Below are positions 38,219 to 49,100 of a stretch of 64,000 nt of DNA, in pieces. The position numbers were made by a program, and so were the translations under genes. Source of the stretch: Massilia glaciei (GTDB lineage: Bacteria > Pseudomonadota > Gammaproteobacteria > Burkholderiales > Burkholderiaceae_D). Numbering within the stretch: the stretch's first letter is position 1; the number at the start of each line of letters is the position of its first letter. The notes below the pieces were generated by a model. The model had not been told where the DNA came from. It did no database searches and saw only the letters and a list, made by a program, of their open reading frames with translations. Location: assembly GCF_003011895.2 (NCBI RefSeq), contig NZ_PXWF02000202.1, positions 62,001 to 126,000 of the forward strand. Direction: 5' to 3'.

Positions 38219-38734
38219 TCAACTTTCTAGCGCCTCGAAGGCGTAGTGGACTTCCTCGTTGAATTTTTCGAGGAACATCAGCGCGCGTACGCCTTGCGCC
38301 GCGTGCTCGAAGTCGCCGCTATCGATCTGCTCACCGATTGCCGTCAAACGATTCTTGCGCTCCAGCTTGACCTGCTCGTCGAGCGCCTCCAACGCGTCCG
38401 CGTCCTTCGCCGCGCGCGCATCGCCAAGCTCGTCGCGCCACTCCATCTGCTGCATCAGGAAGGCCATCGGCATCGCCGAGTTCGACTCCGTCTGCAAATC
38501 GACGCCATTGAGTTCGCACAGGTACTGGGCGCGCTTTTGCGGGTTGCGCAGGGTCTGGTAGGCCTCGTTGGCGCGCGTCGCCCACTGCATCGCGACGCGC
38601 TTCTCGGCGTCGGTCGCGTTGATGAAGCGGTCCGGGTGCACGCGCCCCTGCACGTCGCGGTAGGCGCAATCGAGCGCGTTCATGTCGAGCGCGAACGTGG
38701 CCGGCAGCTGGAACAGGTCGAAGTGGTTTTGCAT
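38219..38734 (-). CDS. hscB: Fe-S assembly J-domain co-chaperone HscB
   Basis: The predicted protein has 171 residues. The N-terminal J domain has the HPD tripeptide in VQGRVHPDRF, with WATRANEAYQTLRNPQKRAQY next. The C-terminal helical domain binds IscU. It recruits HscA and stimulates its ATPase. It starts 10 bases after the iscA stop. Confidence 0.95.
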   Translation of the reverse strand: MQNHFDLFQLPATFALDMNALDCAYRDVQGRVHPDRFINATDAEKRVAMQWATRANEAYQTLRNPQKRAQYLCELNGVDLQTESNSAMPMAFLMQQMEWRDELGDARAAKDADALEALDEQVKLERKNRLTAIGEQIDSGDFEHAAQGVRALMFLEKFNEEVHYAFEALES

Positions 38735-38744
38735 CCGACGCCGT

Positions 38745-39068
38745 TTAGATCCGGAAGCTCTCGCCGCAACCGCAGGCGTCTTTGACGTTCGGGTTGTTGA
38801 ACCGAAAACCTTCGTTCAAACCCTCGCGCGCGAAATCGAGCTCGGTGCCGTCGATGTAAGGCAGGCTTTTCGGGTCGACAAAGACCTTCACGCCATGCGA
38901 CTCGAAGACGCTGTCTTCGGTCGCCGCCTCGTCGACGTATTCGAGCTTGTAAGCCAAGCCCGAACAGCCCGTCGTGCGCACGCCAAAACGCAAGCCAACA
39001 CCCTTGCCGCGACGTTCGATGTAGCGGTTGATGTGCTTGGCCGCTTTTTCGGTCAGTGTGATTGCCAT
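38745..39068 (-). CDS. iscA: Fe-S carrier / assembly protein IscA
   Basis: This is a 107-residue A-type carrier. The three conserved cysteines are in [14 protein letters not shown] and DACGCGESF. It passes clusters or iron to target enzymes. It lies 13 bases after iscU. Confidence 0.96.
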   Translation of the reverse strand: MAITLTEKAAKHINRYIERRGKGVGLRFGVRTTGCSGLAYKLEYVDEAATEDSVFESHGVKVFVDPKSLPYIDGTELDFAREGLNEGFRFNNPNVKDACGCGESFRI

Positions 39069-39081
39069 GTGTTTCTCCAGC

Positions 39082-39474
39082 TTAGGCGACGGCGGCCGGG
39101 TGCTTGGTCTGGTAGTCCAACACGGCGGCCTTGATCGCGTCCTCTGCCAGGATCGAGCAGTGGATTTTGACCGGCGGCAGCGCCAGCTCTTCAGCGATCT
39201 GGGTGTTCTTGATCGCCAGCGCCTGGTCGAGCGTTTTGCCCTTGACCCATTCGGTCACGAGCGAGCTCGATGCGATGGCCGAACCGCAGCCGTAGGTCTT
39301 GAATTTAGCGTCCTCGATCAGGCCATCGGCGCCGACCTTGATCTGCAGCTTCATGACGTCGCCGCAGGCCGGCGCGCCGACCATGCCGGTGCCGATGGTG
39401 TCGTCGCCCTTGTCGAAGGCGCCGACGTTACGCGGATTTTCGTAGTGGTCCAACACTTTGTCTGAATAAGCCAT
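39082..39474 (-). CDS. iscU: Fe-S cluster scaffold protein IscU
   Basis: The predicted protein has 130 residues. The cluster-binding cysteines are in [28 protein letters not shown] and [14 protein letters not shown]. The LPPVKIH segment next to the third Cys is the HscA-binding site (family LPPVK). It takes sulfur from IscS. It lies 30 bases after iscS. Confidence 0.98.
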   Translation of the reverse strand: MAYSDKVLDHYENPRNVGAFDKGDDTIGTGMVGAPACGDVMKLQIKVGADGLIEDAKFKTYGCGSAIASSSLVTEWVKGKTLDQALAIKNTQIAEELALPPVKIHCSILAEDAIKAAVLDYQTKHPAAVA

Positions 39475-39504
39475 TTTGGTGCTCCTGAAATAGGTGAATG
39501 CGGT

Positions 39505-40761
39505 TTAGTGGGCGGCCCATTGGATCGAGGCGATGTCGATCCCTTCCTTGAACATGTCCCACAGCGGCGACAGTTCGCGCAGCTTGTGTACTTTGGATTT
39601 GAGCAGGTCGATTGCGAAGTCGATGTCGGCTTCGGTGGAAAAACGGCCGATCGTGAAGCGGATCGAGCTGTGCGCCAGTTCGTCGCTGCGCCCGAGCGCG
39701 CGCAGCACGTACGACGGCTCCAGGCTGGCCGAGGTGCAGGCCGAACCGGACGACACGGCGATGTCTTTGATCGCCATGATCAGTGATTCGCCCTCGACGT
39801 AGTTGAAGCTCACGTTCAGGTTGTGCGGCACGCGGTGCTCCATGTCGCCGTTGACGTAGACCTCTTCGATCTCGAGCAGGCCCTTGGCGAGGCGGTCGCG
39901 CAGCGCCGTCACGCGCGCCAGTTCGCTGGCCATTTCTTCTTTGGCGATGCGGAAGGCCTCGCCCATGCCGGCGATCTGGTGCGTAGGCAGCGTGCCCGAA
40001 CGCAGGCCGCGCTCGTGGCCGCCGCCGTGCATTTGCGCCTCGATGCGGATGCGCGGCTTGCGGCGCACGTACAACGCGCCGATGCCCTTGGGGCCGTAGG
40101 TCTTGTGGGCCGTGAAGGTCATCAGGTCGACCTTGCTCTTGGCGAGGTCGATCTCGACCTTGCCGGTCGCCTGCGCGGCGTCGCAATGGAACACGATGCC
40201 CTTCGCGCGGCACAGCTCGCCGATCGCGTCGATCGGCTGGATCACGCCGATCTCGTTGTTGACCAGCATGACCGAGACGAGGATGGTGTCGGGGCGGATC
40301 GCCGCCTCGAGCTGCTCGATCGTGATCAGGCCGTTGTCTTGCGGCGCGAGGTAGGTCGCCTCGAAGCCGACGCGCTCGAGCTCGCGCACGGTGTCGAGCA
40401 CGGCCTTGTGCTCGGTTTTCACCGTGATGATGTGCTTGCCCTTGGTCTTGTAGAACTGGGCGGCGCCCTTGATCGCGAGGTTGTTGCTTTCGGTCGCGCC
40501 CGAGGTCCAGATGATCTCGCGCGGGTCGGCGCCGACGAGGGCGGCGACGTGGCCGCGCGCCTCTTCGACGGCCGCCTCGGCGGTCCAGCCGTACATGTGG
40601 CTGCGCGAGGCCGGATTGCCGAACTGCTCGCGCAGGAACGGAATCATCTTGTCGGCGACGCGCGGGTCGATCGGCGTCGTCGCCGAGTAATCCATGTAGA
40701 TCGGGAAATGCGGTGCAGTCACGAAGGTCTGCTCGAGTTTTTTGTCCAAAGGCGCGTTCAT
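39505..40761 (-). CDS. iscS: Cysteine desulfurase IscS
   Basis: The predicted protein has 418 residues, slightly longer at the N-terminus than the 404-residue standard. It turns cysteine into alanine and a persulfide for Fe-S and tRNA thiolation. [20 protein letters not shown], the PLP-lysine region [20 protein letters not shown], and the persulfide Cys loop [19 protein letters not shown] are present. It follows iscR by 17 bases. Confidence 0.98.
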   Translation of the reverse strand: MNAPLDKKLEQTFVTAPHFPIYMDYSATTPIDPRVADKMIPFLREQFGNPASRSHMYGWTAEAAVEEARGHVAALVGADPREIIWTSGATESNNLAIKGAAQFYKTKGKHIITVKTEHKAVLDTVRELERVGFEATYLAPQDNGLITIEQLEAAIRPDTILVSVMLVNNEIGVIQPIDAIGELCRAKGIVFHCDAAQATGKVEIDLAKSKVDLMTFTAHKTYGPKGIGALYVRRKPRIRIEAQMHGGGHERGLRSGTLPTHQIAGMGEAFRIAKEEMASELARVTALRDRLAKGLLEIEEVYVNGDMEHRVPHNLNVSFNYVEGESLIMAIKDIAVSSGSACTSASLEPSYVLRALGRSDELAHSSIRFTIGRFSTEADIDFAIDLLKSKVHKLRELSPLWDMFKEGIDIASIQWAAH

Positions 40762-40778
40762 CAGTTCACTCCATTACT

Positions 40779-41261
40779 TCAGTTTGGTTCGACGGCGGCG
40801 TGGTTGCGGTGCACCACCACGACGCTCTGTTCGGGATTCTTCAATTTTTGCTGGTCGACCAGGTCCTGCAGCGAGACCGAGTCGAGGTAATCGACCATTT
40901 TTTCGTTGAGCGTGGCCCACAGCTCGTGCGTCATGCAGCGCGCGCCGGTCAGCGGGTCGGCGCCGTGGCAATTGTCTTTGCCGCCGCACTGGGTCGCGTC
41001 GAGCGGCTCGTCGACGGCGATGATGATGTCGGCCACGGTGACCTGGTCGGCGCGGCGCGCCAGACTGTAGCCGCCGCCCGGGCCGCGGATCGATTCGACG
41101 ATCTCATGGCGCCGCAACTTGCCGAACAATTGCTCAAGATACGACAGCGAGATGGCCTGGCGCTGGCTGATGCCCGAGAGCGTGACGGGGCCCTTGCCCT
41201 GGCGCAGGGCAAGATCGATCATCGCGGTTACAGCAAAACGGCCTTTGGTGGTCAGACGCAT
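40779..41261 (-). CDS. iscR: Rrf2-family Fe-S regulator IscR
   Basis: The predicted protein has 160 residues. The start at 41261 was chosen because AAGG precedes it and MRLTTKGRFAVTAMIDLA is the family N-terminus; the open frame extends further to 41300. A winged-helix DNA-binding domain (ISLSYLEQLFGKLRRHEIVE, then RGPGGGYSLAR) is followed by the three cluster-binding Cys of CGGKDNCHGADPLTGARC. When it carries [2Fe-2S] it represses its own operon. A matching operator lies in its promoter. Confidence 0.97.
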   Translation of the reverse strand: MRLTTKGRFAVTAMIDLALRQGKGPVTLSGISQRQAISLSYLEQLFGKLRRHEIVESIRGPGGGYSLARRADQVTVADIIIAVDEPLDATQCGGKDNCHGADPLTGARCMTHELWATLNEKMVDYLDSVSLQDLVDQQKLKNPEQSVVVVHRNHAAVEPN

Positions 41262-41338
41262 CACAACCTTCATCAGTGCTAAAATGTTGCCTCGTTTCAA
41301 ACAAACAATCCTTGCGGTGGAAACACCGAAAGGCCTGA

Positions 41339-41387
41339 TTAGTTGAACGATTTAGTCAAGTATAGCAAATCCAGCCGGCTTTGTCTT
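41339..41387 (-). promoter_or_regulatory. isc promoter with type 1 IscR operator
   Basis: On the minus strand, AAGACA (41382-41387) and TATACT (41359-41364) are 17 bases apart. The 25-base site 41339-41363 overlaps the -10 box and fits the known type 1 IscR consensus at about 22 of 25 positions: left half ATACTTGACTAAAT is a perfect match, right half CGTTCAACTAA has three mismatches. This agrees with repression of iscRSUA by [2Fe-2S]-IscR. Confidence 0.85.
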
Positions 41388-41451
41388 GGCGCCCCCTATT
41401 TCCGGCGGCGCCGCCCCCCTTCCCTTGCTTGTCCAAACGAACGCCCCCGCG

Positions 41452-43140
41452 TCAAAACTCGTAGGAGACTCGTCCGGTAAGGCGCAGTTTGCTTTGATCT
41501 GGCAACACTTCCTTCAGCGCATAGCCGAGCGTGATGTTGGCCCGCATCGCCTTGCCCGATTGCAAATCCAAACCGGCCCCGATCGACTGCACGCGCTGAT
41601 TCGGCACATCGCGGATGCGCACCCCGCCCACGTCGGAGAACACAAAGGCGCTGAAATCATCGCTCAGGGTGCGGTGGAACTCGAGGTTGAACAGATAACC
41701 GTTATCGCCAGACACGGCCCCGACCTCGTAGCCGCGCACCGAGGCGACGCCGCCAAGTTGGAACAACAACGATGGCGGCAAGATGACCTGGTTCGTATTC
41801 TGGAGCGTCGCGCGCAGCGAGGCGAAATGTTTGTCGCCGAAATTTTCGACCAGGGTCCCCGCCAATTGGCGCACCGTGAAGCTGCGCTTTTCGGTGTTGA
41901 CGGCCGTCGCCGTGGCGCGCGTGGCGGTCAGCGTCAGGTTCATGCTGCGTTGGCTCGACAGCGCGCTGACCGTGGCCCCGATCGTTTGATTCCGGATCAC
42001 GCTATCGCTGAGCATTAAGCCGTCGATCAGGTTTTCACTCGCGGTCCGGCCGACCGAAGCGGCCAGATCGATCCAGACGCCGCCCCTGTGCCAAACCGGC
42101 TCGACGGCGGCGAGCTGGAACGATTTCGACCTGCCGGTGATCCCCAACGCGGCATAGGGGCCGGCCAGGACGTTGGTGGCGCTGTCGCTGTACGTCGCGC
42201 TGACATTGCCGCCGCGCCGGTTGAACGGCACCTTGTACGACACGTACCCCATGGTCGCGCCGCGCGAGCGCGTCACGTTCAGCGCCAGCCGGTCGCCGAT
42301 GCCGGCCGGGCCGTTGAAGGTCGCGTCGACACCCAGCTGCTCGCGCCCGATGCTCTCGGATCCTTCGTTGTTGAGAAACCCGCGAACCTGGAAGCGCGCC
42401 GGTTCGCGCACCGTGAGCAGGATGTCGCTCAGGCCGAAACTGGCGCCCGGGCGCAGACTGGCCTCCATTTGCACCTCGCCGCCGCGGTTGAAGCGCTGCA
42501 AGCGGTCTTCGATGCGCTCCAGATCGAGCGTCTGTCCCTGCTGCCCCGACAACCAGCCCGCCACCCAGCCGGGCCTGGTGTAGGCGTTGCCGGCCACTTC
42601 GACCCGCCCCAGGCGCGCCTCGACCAACTCGATCTGCACCACGCCGCCCTCGATCTTCTGCGGCCGCAAAATGGCGCGCGCAGTGGTGACGCCGCGTTGG
42701 CGGTACAGTGCGTTGACCTCGGCGACGAGGTTCGACAGGTCGTTGAAATCGATCTTCTTGCCGACGTGGCGCGCGGCGAGCCCGGCGAGATCGGCCCCGC
42801 TCAGATAGGTGCTTGGTCCGAAGCGGATTTCGCGCAGCGTGAATTGGACGCCGGGCGTCATCGGCACGGCGGAGGGCGCGGGCTGTTCGTTGCGGATGAC
42901 CGGCACCGGCGCTTCGACCGCCCGCACCGCTTGCTCCTGAATGCGACGCCGCTCAGTCTCCTGCCGCTGCAACGCCGCCGCATCGACCTGGTTGGGCGCC
43001 ACCACCTGGGCGAAGGCCGCGGCGCCATGCATCAAGGCGATCGCGCCTGCGAGGCGGCGCAAGGTCCGTCCCGACGCGCCGGCACTGCGCGGGCGGTCGA
43101 TGTTGTTACCGGCATCCGGCGTTTTCTTCGTTGTCTTCAT
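41452..43140 (-). CDS. Two-partner secretion outer-membrane transporter (TpsB, FhaC/ShlB type)
   Basis: The predicted protein has 562 residues from the ATG at 43140; a GTG one codon earlier is an alternative. There is a signal peptide (LAGAIALMHGAAAFAQ), then POTRA domains (FTLREIRFGPSTYLSGADL, then RGVTTARAILRPQKIEGG and VQIELVEARLGRVEV). A beta barrel follows with the VRGYEVGAVSGDNGYLFNLEF signature and a C-terminal SYEF ending. It secretes the adhesin encoded immediately upstream. The gap between the two genes is nine bases, so they form an operon. Confidence 0.93.
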   Translation of the reverse strand: MKTTKKTPDAGNNIDRPRSAGASGRTLRRLAGAIALMHGAAAFAQVVAPNQVDAAALQRQETERRRIQEQAVRAVEAPVPVIRNEQPAPSAVPMTPGVQFTLREIRFGPSTYLSGADLAGLAARHVGKKIDFNDLSNLVAEVNALYRQRGVTTARAILRPQKIEGGVVQIELVEARLGRVEVAGNAYTRPGWVAGWLSGQQGQTLDLERIEDRLQRFNRGGEVQMEASLRPGASFGLSDILLTVREPARFQVRGFLNNEGSESIGREQLGVDATFNGPAGIGDRLALNVTRSRGATMGYVSYKVPFNRRGGNVSATYSDSATNVLAGPYAALGITGRSKSFQLAAVEPVWHRGGVWIDLAASVGRTASENLIDGLMLSDSVIRNQTIGATVSALSSQRSMNLTLTATRATATAVNTEKRSFTVRQLAGTLVENFGDKHFASLRATLQNTNQVILPPSLLFQLGGVASVRGYEVGAVSGDNGYLFNLEFHRTLSDDFSAFVFSDVGGVRIRDVPNQRVQSIGAGLDLQSGKAMRANITLGYALKEVLPDQSKLRLTGRVSYEF

Positions 43141-43149
43141 CACTTGTGC

Positions 43150-46100
43150 TTAATTTCCAATAAAGGTGTCGCTAGCTTGCGCCTGGCCGACCGTGTCGTT
43201 CAAATTGATGGTGTCGCCGTCGGCCGGCACATCGAGCACCGTCTCGGGCTCGGCCGCGCGCCGGGCAGGCAAAGGCGCGCCGGACAAGCGCAATATGGGG
43301 CCGGCGATCGAATAGCGGTCGGCGTCGCGGGCGGCGCTGATGGCCCATACCGGGATGCCGATTGGGAGGCGGTTCTCCTGATAATTGAACAACTTGGTCC
43401 GCACGTGCGGCGCGTACTGCGTGACGTACGCGTCCGTCGTGTAGTGGATGCCGTCCTGCGTCAACGAGAACGCGAAACCGGGTTGATACAGTTGCACCGC
43501 CGCGCCGGCCACCGAAGTCGGGTTGACATTGTTCATCATCATGCTGCCTGTCGGGGTGATGAAGTGGAGCGTGCCGGTCACATAGCCCTTGTCGATCCGG
43601 TTCGAATGCGAGGTCGAGCTCACCGTGGCGGCCTTGGCCCGGAAGGTCGGGAACAGCAGGCCGTATGGGGCGTCGATCCGCAGGTCGACACTGCTCGCAA
43701 AGCCGCCCTGGTAACCGCTGACGTCGAACGCCAGCGATCCGGGGCCGATGTAGCGCAGGTCCGCCTCGATCCTGTCGGCGGCAAGGTTCACCTGGCCCGC
43801 CACGACCATGTCATCGAACTTGATAGTGCCAGGCGTGCTGGTGGTCAGCGCGGCCGCGGAGATGGCGCCGATGTCGATCCCCTTTCCCGCCGTCATGGTC
43901 AGCGCGTTGCCCGCCGTGATGCCGGCGGCGGTGATCGAACCGCCAGCGTCCAGGGTCAGATTATTGCCAACAATAATGGAACGGCTCGCAATATCTCCGG
44001 TCGTCACGACATTGCCGTCACGCGCCGCGAGAATCTGATCAACATTGACGCCGCGCGCGGAGATCCGGACGTCACGCCCGGAAGTGAGCAGGCCGCCAGT
44101 CATCGTCCCCGCCACGGTCGCCATGACATCGTTGCCGCTTGTGAGCTTGGCGTAGGCGAGATCGCCGCGCAGGGCGTTGAGGGTCAGGTCGTGGCCGGCT
44201 TGCACCTCGCCGAGCGCCAGCGACGCACCGGTCAGGCTGGCGTCGCCGCCGACGCTCGCCGTTGCCAGCTGCATCTCGGCGCCGGCAGTCGCCCGCAAAT
44301 CGCCGTCGACCGCCAGCCGGGTCGCCTGCATCCGGCCGGTGGTGGCCAGCTTGGCATTGCCATGGACGCGCACCGTGCCCAGCTCGAGCGTATCGCTCGA
44401 GGACTGCAGCTGGCCCCATATGTCGCCGCTGCCCATCTGGAGCAGGCCGCCCGCGGTCGCCGCCATATCGGATGCCTTCGCGGCGTTGCCGACCGCCACC
44501 ATGCCAATCCTGCCATCGGTGCCGGCGTCCAATGTGAGCGGACCGGCGCTCGTCGTGCTGCCGATCGTGAGCGCATGCCCTGTCTTGAGCCGCGTCGCGT
44601 CCGTCGTGCCGATGGTCTGCAGATGCAGATCGGTCTTCACGTCAAGCGCGGCATTCAACGCTTGCAGCGAACCGCCGACCATTGCGCCGGTCGTGGTCGT
44701 CACGTTGGCGTTACCACCGGCCAGCATGCGGTCGAAGGCCTGCGCTCCGGCCCGGATCGTCGCGTTGCCGCCCGCTTTCAACAGGCTGCCCGCGCTTCCC
44801 GACAATGTCCCCTCGACGTTCGCCAGCAAGTCGCTGCCGGCTTTGAGCGTCGCGTATGTGGCGTTGCCGCCAGTGGCGAGCGTCAAGTCGTGGCCGGCTT
44901 GCACCTCGCCGAACGTCAGCGACGCGCCCGTCAGGCTGGCGTCGCCGCCAACGCCCGCCTGGGCCAAATGCATGGCGCCACCGGCAGTCGCCTGCAGATT
45001 GCCATCGACGGTAAGGCGGGTCGCCTGCATCTGGTTGGCGGTGGCCAGCTTGGCATTGCCATGCACGCGCACCGTGCCCAGCTCGAGCGTGTCGCTCGCC
45101 GACTGCAGCCGGCCCCAGATGTCGCCGCTGTCCATCCGCAGCAGCCCGACCGCCGTCGCGGCCATGTCCGATGCCATCGCGGCGTTGCCGACCGCCACTG
45201 CGCCGATGCTGCCATCGGTGCCGGCGTCGAGTGTGACCGGACCGGTGCTCGTCAGGTTGCCGATCACGAGCGCCTGCCCTGTCTTGACTTGCGCCGCGAC
45301 TGACGTGCTCAGGTTCTGCAGTTGCAGATCGGCCTTCACGGCCAGCGCGGCGTTTGAAGCTTGCAGCGTGTTGCCAACCAGACCACCGGTCGTGGTCGCC
45401 ACGCTCGCGTTACCACCGACCAGCATGCGGTCGAAGGCCACAGCCCCCGCCCCGAGCGTCGCATTGCCGCCCGCTTGCAGCAGGCCGCCCGCGCTACCGG
45501 TCAAGGTCCCCGCCACATTCGCCAGCATATTTTTGCCGGCTTTGAGCGTGCCGTAGGCGGTATTGCCGCTCGACGCGAGCGTCATGTCGCGGCCGGCCTG
45601 AACGTTGTCGAGCGTCAGTGCCGCGCCGGACAAGCTGGCATCGCCGCCAACAGTGGCCGTTGCCAAATGCATGTCCGCGCCGGCAGTCGCTTGCAGACTG
45701 CCGTCGACCGTCAAGTTGGCCGCTTGCATTTGTCCGGTCGTGTCCAGCTTGCCATCACCCTGGACGCGTATCGTGCCCAGCGCCAGCGAGGCGCTGGACG
45801 ACTGCATTCTGCCGGCGACCGTGCCTTGGTCCAACCTGAACATGCCGCCCGCCGTCGCCGCCAGATCAGATCCGACTGCCAGCGTACCGATGCTCGCATC
45901 CGTGCCGGCGTTCAAGGTTGTCAGTCCGGTGCTTGACAATGCGTCGATCGCGAGATTGGTCTTTGTGTCGGCCGCGATGCTAGCAGCTTGCAGCGAAGCG
46001 CCTACCAGACCGCCGGTCGTGGTCGTGAGGTTGGCGTTGCCGCCGACGAGCACGCGGTCGAACGCTTGCGCGCCGGCCAGAACTGTCGCGTCGCCGCCCG

Positions 46101-49100
46101 CTTGCAGCAGGCTGCCCGCGCTACCCGTCAATGTCCCCGCCACATTCGCCAGCACATTGTTGCCGGCTTGGAGCGTGACGTAGGCGGTGTTGCCGCTCGA
46201 AGCGAGCGTCATGTCGCGGCCGACTTGCACATTGTCGAGCGTCAGTGCCGCGCCGGACAGGCTGGCGTCGCCGCCAACAGTGGCCGTTGCCAGATGCATG
46301 TCCGCGCCGGCGGTCGCTTGCAGACTGCCATCGACCGTCAAGTTGACCGCTTGCATTTGTCCGGTCGTGTCCAGCTTGCCATCACCCTGGACGCGCACGT
46401 TGCCCAGCCCAAGCGAGGCGCTGGACGACAGCATTTTTCCCGTGACCGTGCCGTTGTCCAACTTGATCAAGCCACCTGCCGTTGCCGTCAGATCAGATCC
46501 AACCTCCAGCGTACCGATTCCAGCATCTGTGCCCGCGTTGAGTGTTGCCGCTCCAGTGCTCGTCAGGCTGTTGAGCGTAAGGCCGGTCATCGCGTTAAGC
46601 GCGATGGTGCCAGCTTGCAGCGTACCGCCGACCAGGCCGCCTGTCGTGGTCGACACGGTGGCGTTGCCGCCGACCAGCATGCGATCGACGTTGAGCGCGC
46701 CCGCTTGGAGCGTCGCATTGCCGCCGGCCTGCAGCAGGCCGCCCGCGCCACCCTTCAATGTGCCTGCCACGCTTGCCTGCACGTCGTTGCCTGCATTGAC
46801 CGTCGCGTAGGCAGCGTCGCCGCCCGTGGTCAGCGCCACGTTCGTGCCGGCCTGCACGCCGGCCACCGTGATGTTGGCGGCGCTGAGCGCGACAGCGCCG
46901 GCGGCGCGCAACTGCCCGTTCGCGGCGCCGTTGATATTGCCCGTCGCTACGGCTTGCACGTCGCCGCCATCGGCATTGAGCGTGGTGTAGTCGATGTCGC
47001 CGCCACTGGCGTTGAGCACCAGGCTGCGGGTGGCCTTGACATTGTCCAGGCTCAGTGCGGCTGCGTCGAGGTAGAGGTCGCGCCCCGCGACAAGGCCGGC
47101 GATCTTGGCGTCGGTCAGCGTGACGCCGCCAGTCGCCAGGACATGCAGGTCGCGCTTGACGTCGACCACGCTGCCGGCCACGGCCGCCAGTTGGCCACCG
47201 TTGAGCGTCATGAACGCGTCGTTTCCGACGCTGAGGTTGTTCAAGGTGATGTTGCGCGCGCCGAGCTTGGCGTCGCGCTTTGCACTGAGCTTGCCGTTGC
47301 CCATGCCGACGATGTCGCCGCCGGCGCTCGCGACCACGTCGGCGCCGTTCGCGGTCAGGTTGGCAAACGTGATGTCGCCGTTGCGCGCGGTTAAGTTGAT
47401 GCCGCCCACCGCCGCGACGTTGCCGAGATTGAGCGCGGCGGCGTTCATGAAGATATCGCGTCCTGCCGTGATGGCTGCGGTCGATCCGCCGCCAGCAGCG
47501 GCCGAATCGGTTAAGGTGCCTTTGCCGGTCATGGTCAGGTGCAGGTCGCGCGTGACGGCGACCGTGCTGCCGGGCGCGCTCGTGAAGCTGCCGTCTACCG
47601 TGCTCAGGTACAAATCACGGCCGGCGTCGATGTTGCCCATGGTCATGAGCGCGCTGCCGGTGGTGGCCAGCTTGATGTCGCTGCCCGTGTCGAGCGCGGT
47701 GCCGCTGGCGCTGCCTTTGCCCGATACGATGCTGGTGGCCGTGAAGTTGGTCGCCGAACTGAGGTCGATCGTGCTGCCCGGCACGCTGGCGATCCGCACC
47801 GAGGTGTCGGGGCCGGCGCCGCCGACCAGGCCGACAAAGATGTCGCCCGAGGCGGTCGTCGCGTCGAGCGCGTTGGCCGCCACGACCAGCCGCTCGGCCG
47901 CGCTGACGCCGATGCCGGTGCCGCTGCCGGCCGCCGACGCCGCTTGCGCGCCGCCGTTGAACGTGACGGTGCCGCCCGAGGTGACATGGGCGCTGGCGCC
48001 GGACGTGGAAGGCGCGCCGACGATCTTGCCGGCCGTGGCCGACAGGTTCAGGTCCGGGCCGGTCACGCTGGCGAGCGCGAGATTGCCGCTCTGCGCGGTG
48101 ATGCTGGCCTTGCCGTCGACACGCAGATTATCGAGCCGCAAGGTGGTCGCGTTGGACAGATTGAGCGCGCCGCGCACCACGCCGCTGACAGTGCCCGCGC
48201 CGAGGCCGCTGCCCGTGTCCGCCACCAACCGGGTGAGCAGCGGTGAAGCCGTGTCGACCTGGTACACGCTGCCGGTCGTGTCCAACACGAGCGCGCGCGC
48301 GGCCAGCGAGGGCGCCATCTGGCCGCCGATCACGTTGGTGCTGTAGACATTGCCCTGGCCGGCGAACTGCGAGCTGGCCTTGAGCGAAAGAATGTTGGTC
48401 GCGTACAGATTGTTGAAGGCCAGGTTGCCCGTCAGCGCCTCCAGGTAGATGTCGCCGCCAACGGCGTCGCCGCTGCGCGCCGACTCGATCACGCCGCCGC
48501 CCGAGAGCGTCATGAAGCGGGCCGCGTCGCCGATCGAGCCGCTGCCGTTTTGCAGCACCAAGTTGCCGCCCGAGATGATCGCCGGGCGCCCGGCCTCGGC
48601 GACATTGCGCATGCCCCGTTCGCTGATGACGCTGACGTCGCCGCCCGCTTCGAGATGCGCCACGGGCAATACGCCCTGCGCCTGGATCCGGATATTGCCG
48701 TTCAAGGCAACGGCCGCCAGGGCGCCGTCGGCCTTGAGCGTGAGCGGCGTGGTCTGTTTGATGTCGAATGAAGTGAGCTTGCAGTCGGCCAGCGCGGCCG
48801 AACAGCCGGCGTCGATCACGCCGCCGCGTTGGTAGACCTGGTTGATCACGTCGCCGGCCGAATTGGCCGACGCCAGCGCGGCCTTCTGGGCGCCGGTCAG
48901 GGCGCTGTCGGTCAGGCCGCCCGACATGTCGAAAGCGACCGGGGTGCCGAGGGCGCCGATGTTCCTGCCGTTCGAAACGAGCGTCACGTTGGCGCCGGAG
49001 ATGTTGGTGTCCGTCACCGCCGTAATGACGCTGCTGGCCGGCTGCAGGGCCGCGTCGTTGATCTGGTACAGCAAGGCGTCCGAGGTCCAGTAGCGGCCTG

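Noticed and set aside
42088..45303. A 1071-codon + strand frame across tpsB and the tpsA 3' end
   Set aside because: It is a shadow of real genes in the other strand; the sequence has no known fold and spans two clear coding genes.
43990..46700. Regularly spaced repeats that might suggest a CRISPR array
   Set aside because: The units are 627-699 bases and coding, in frame with the adhesin; there are no short direct repeats with unique spacers.
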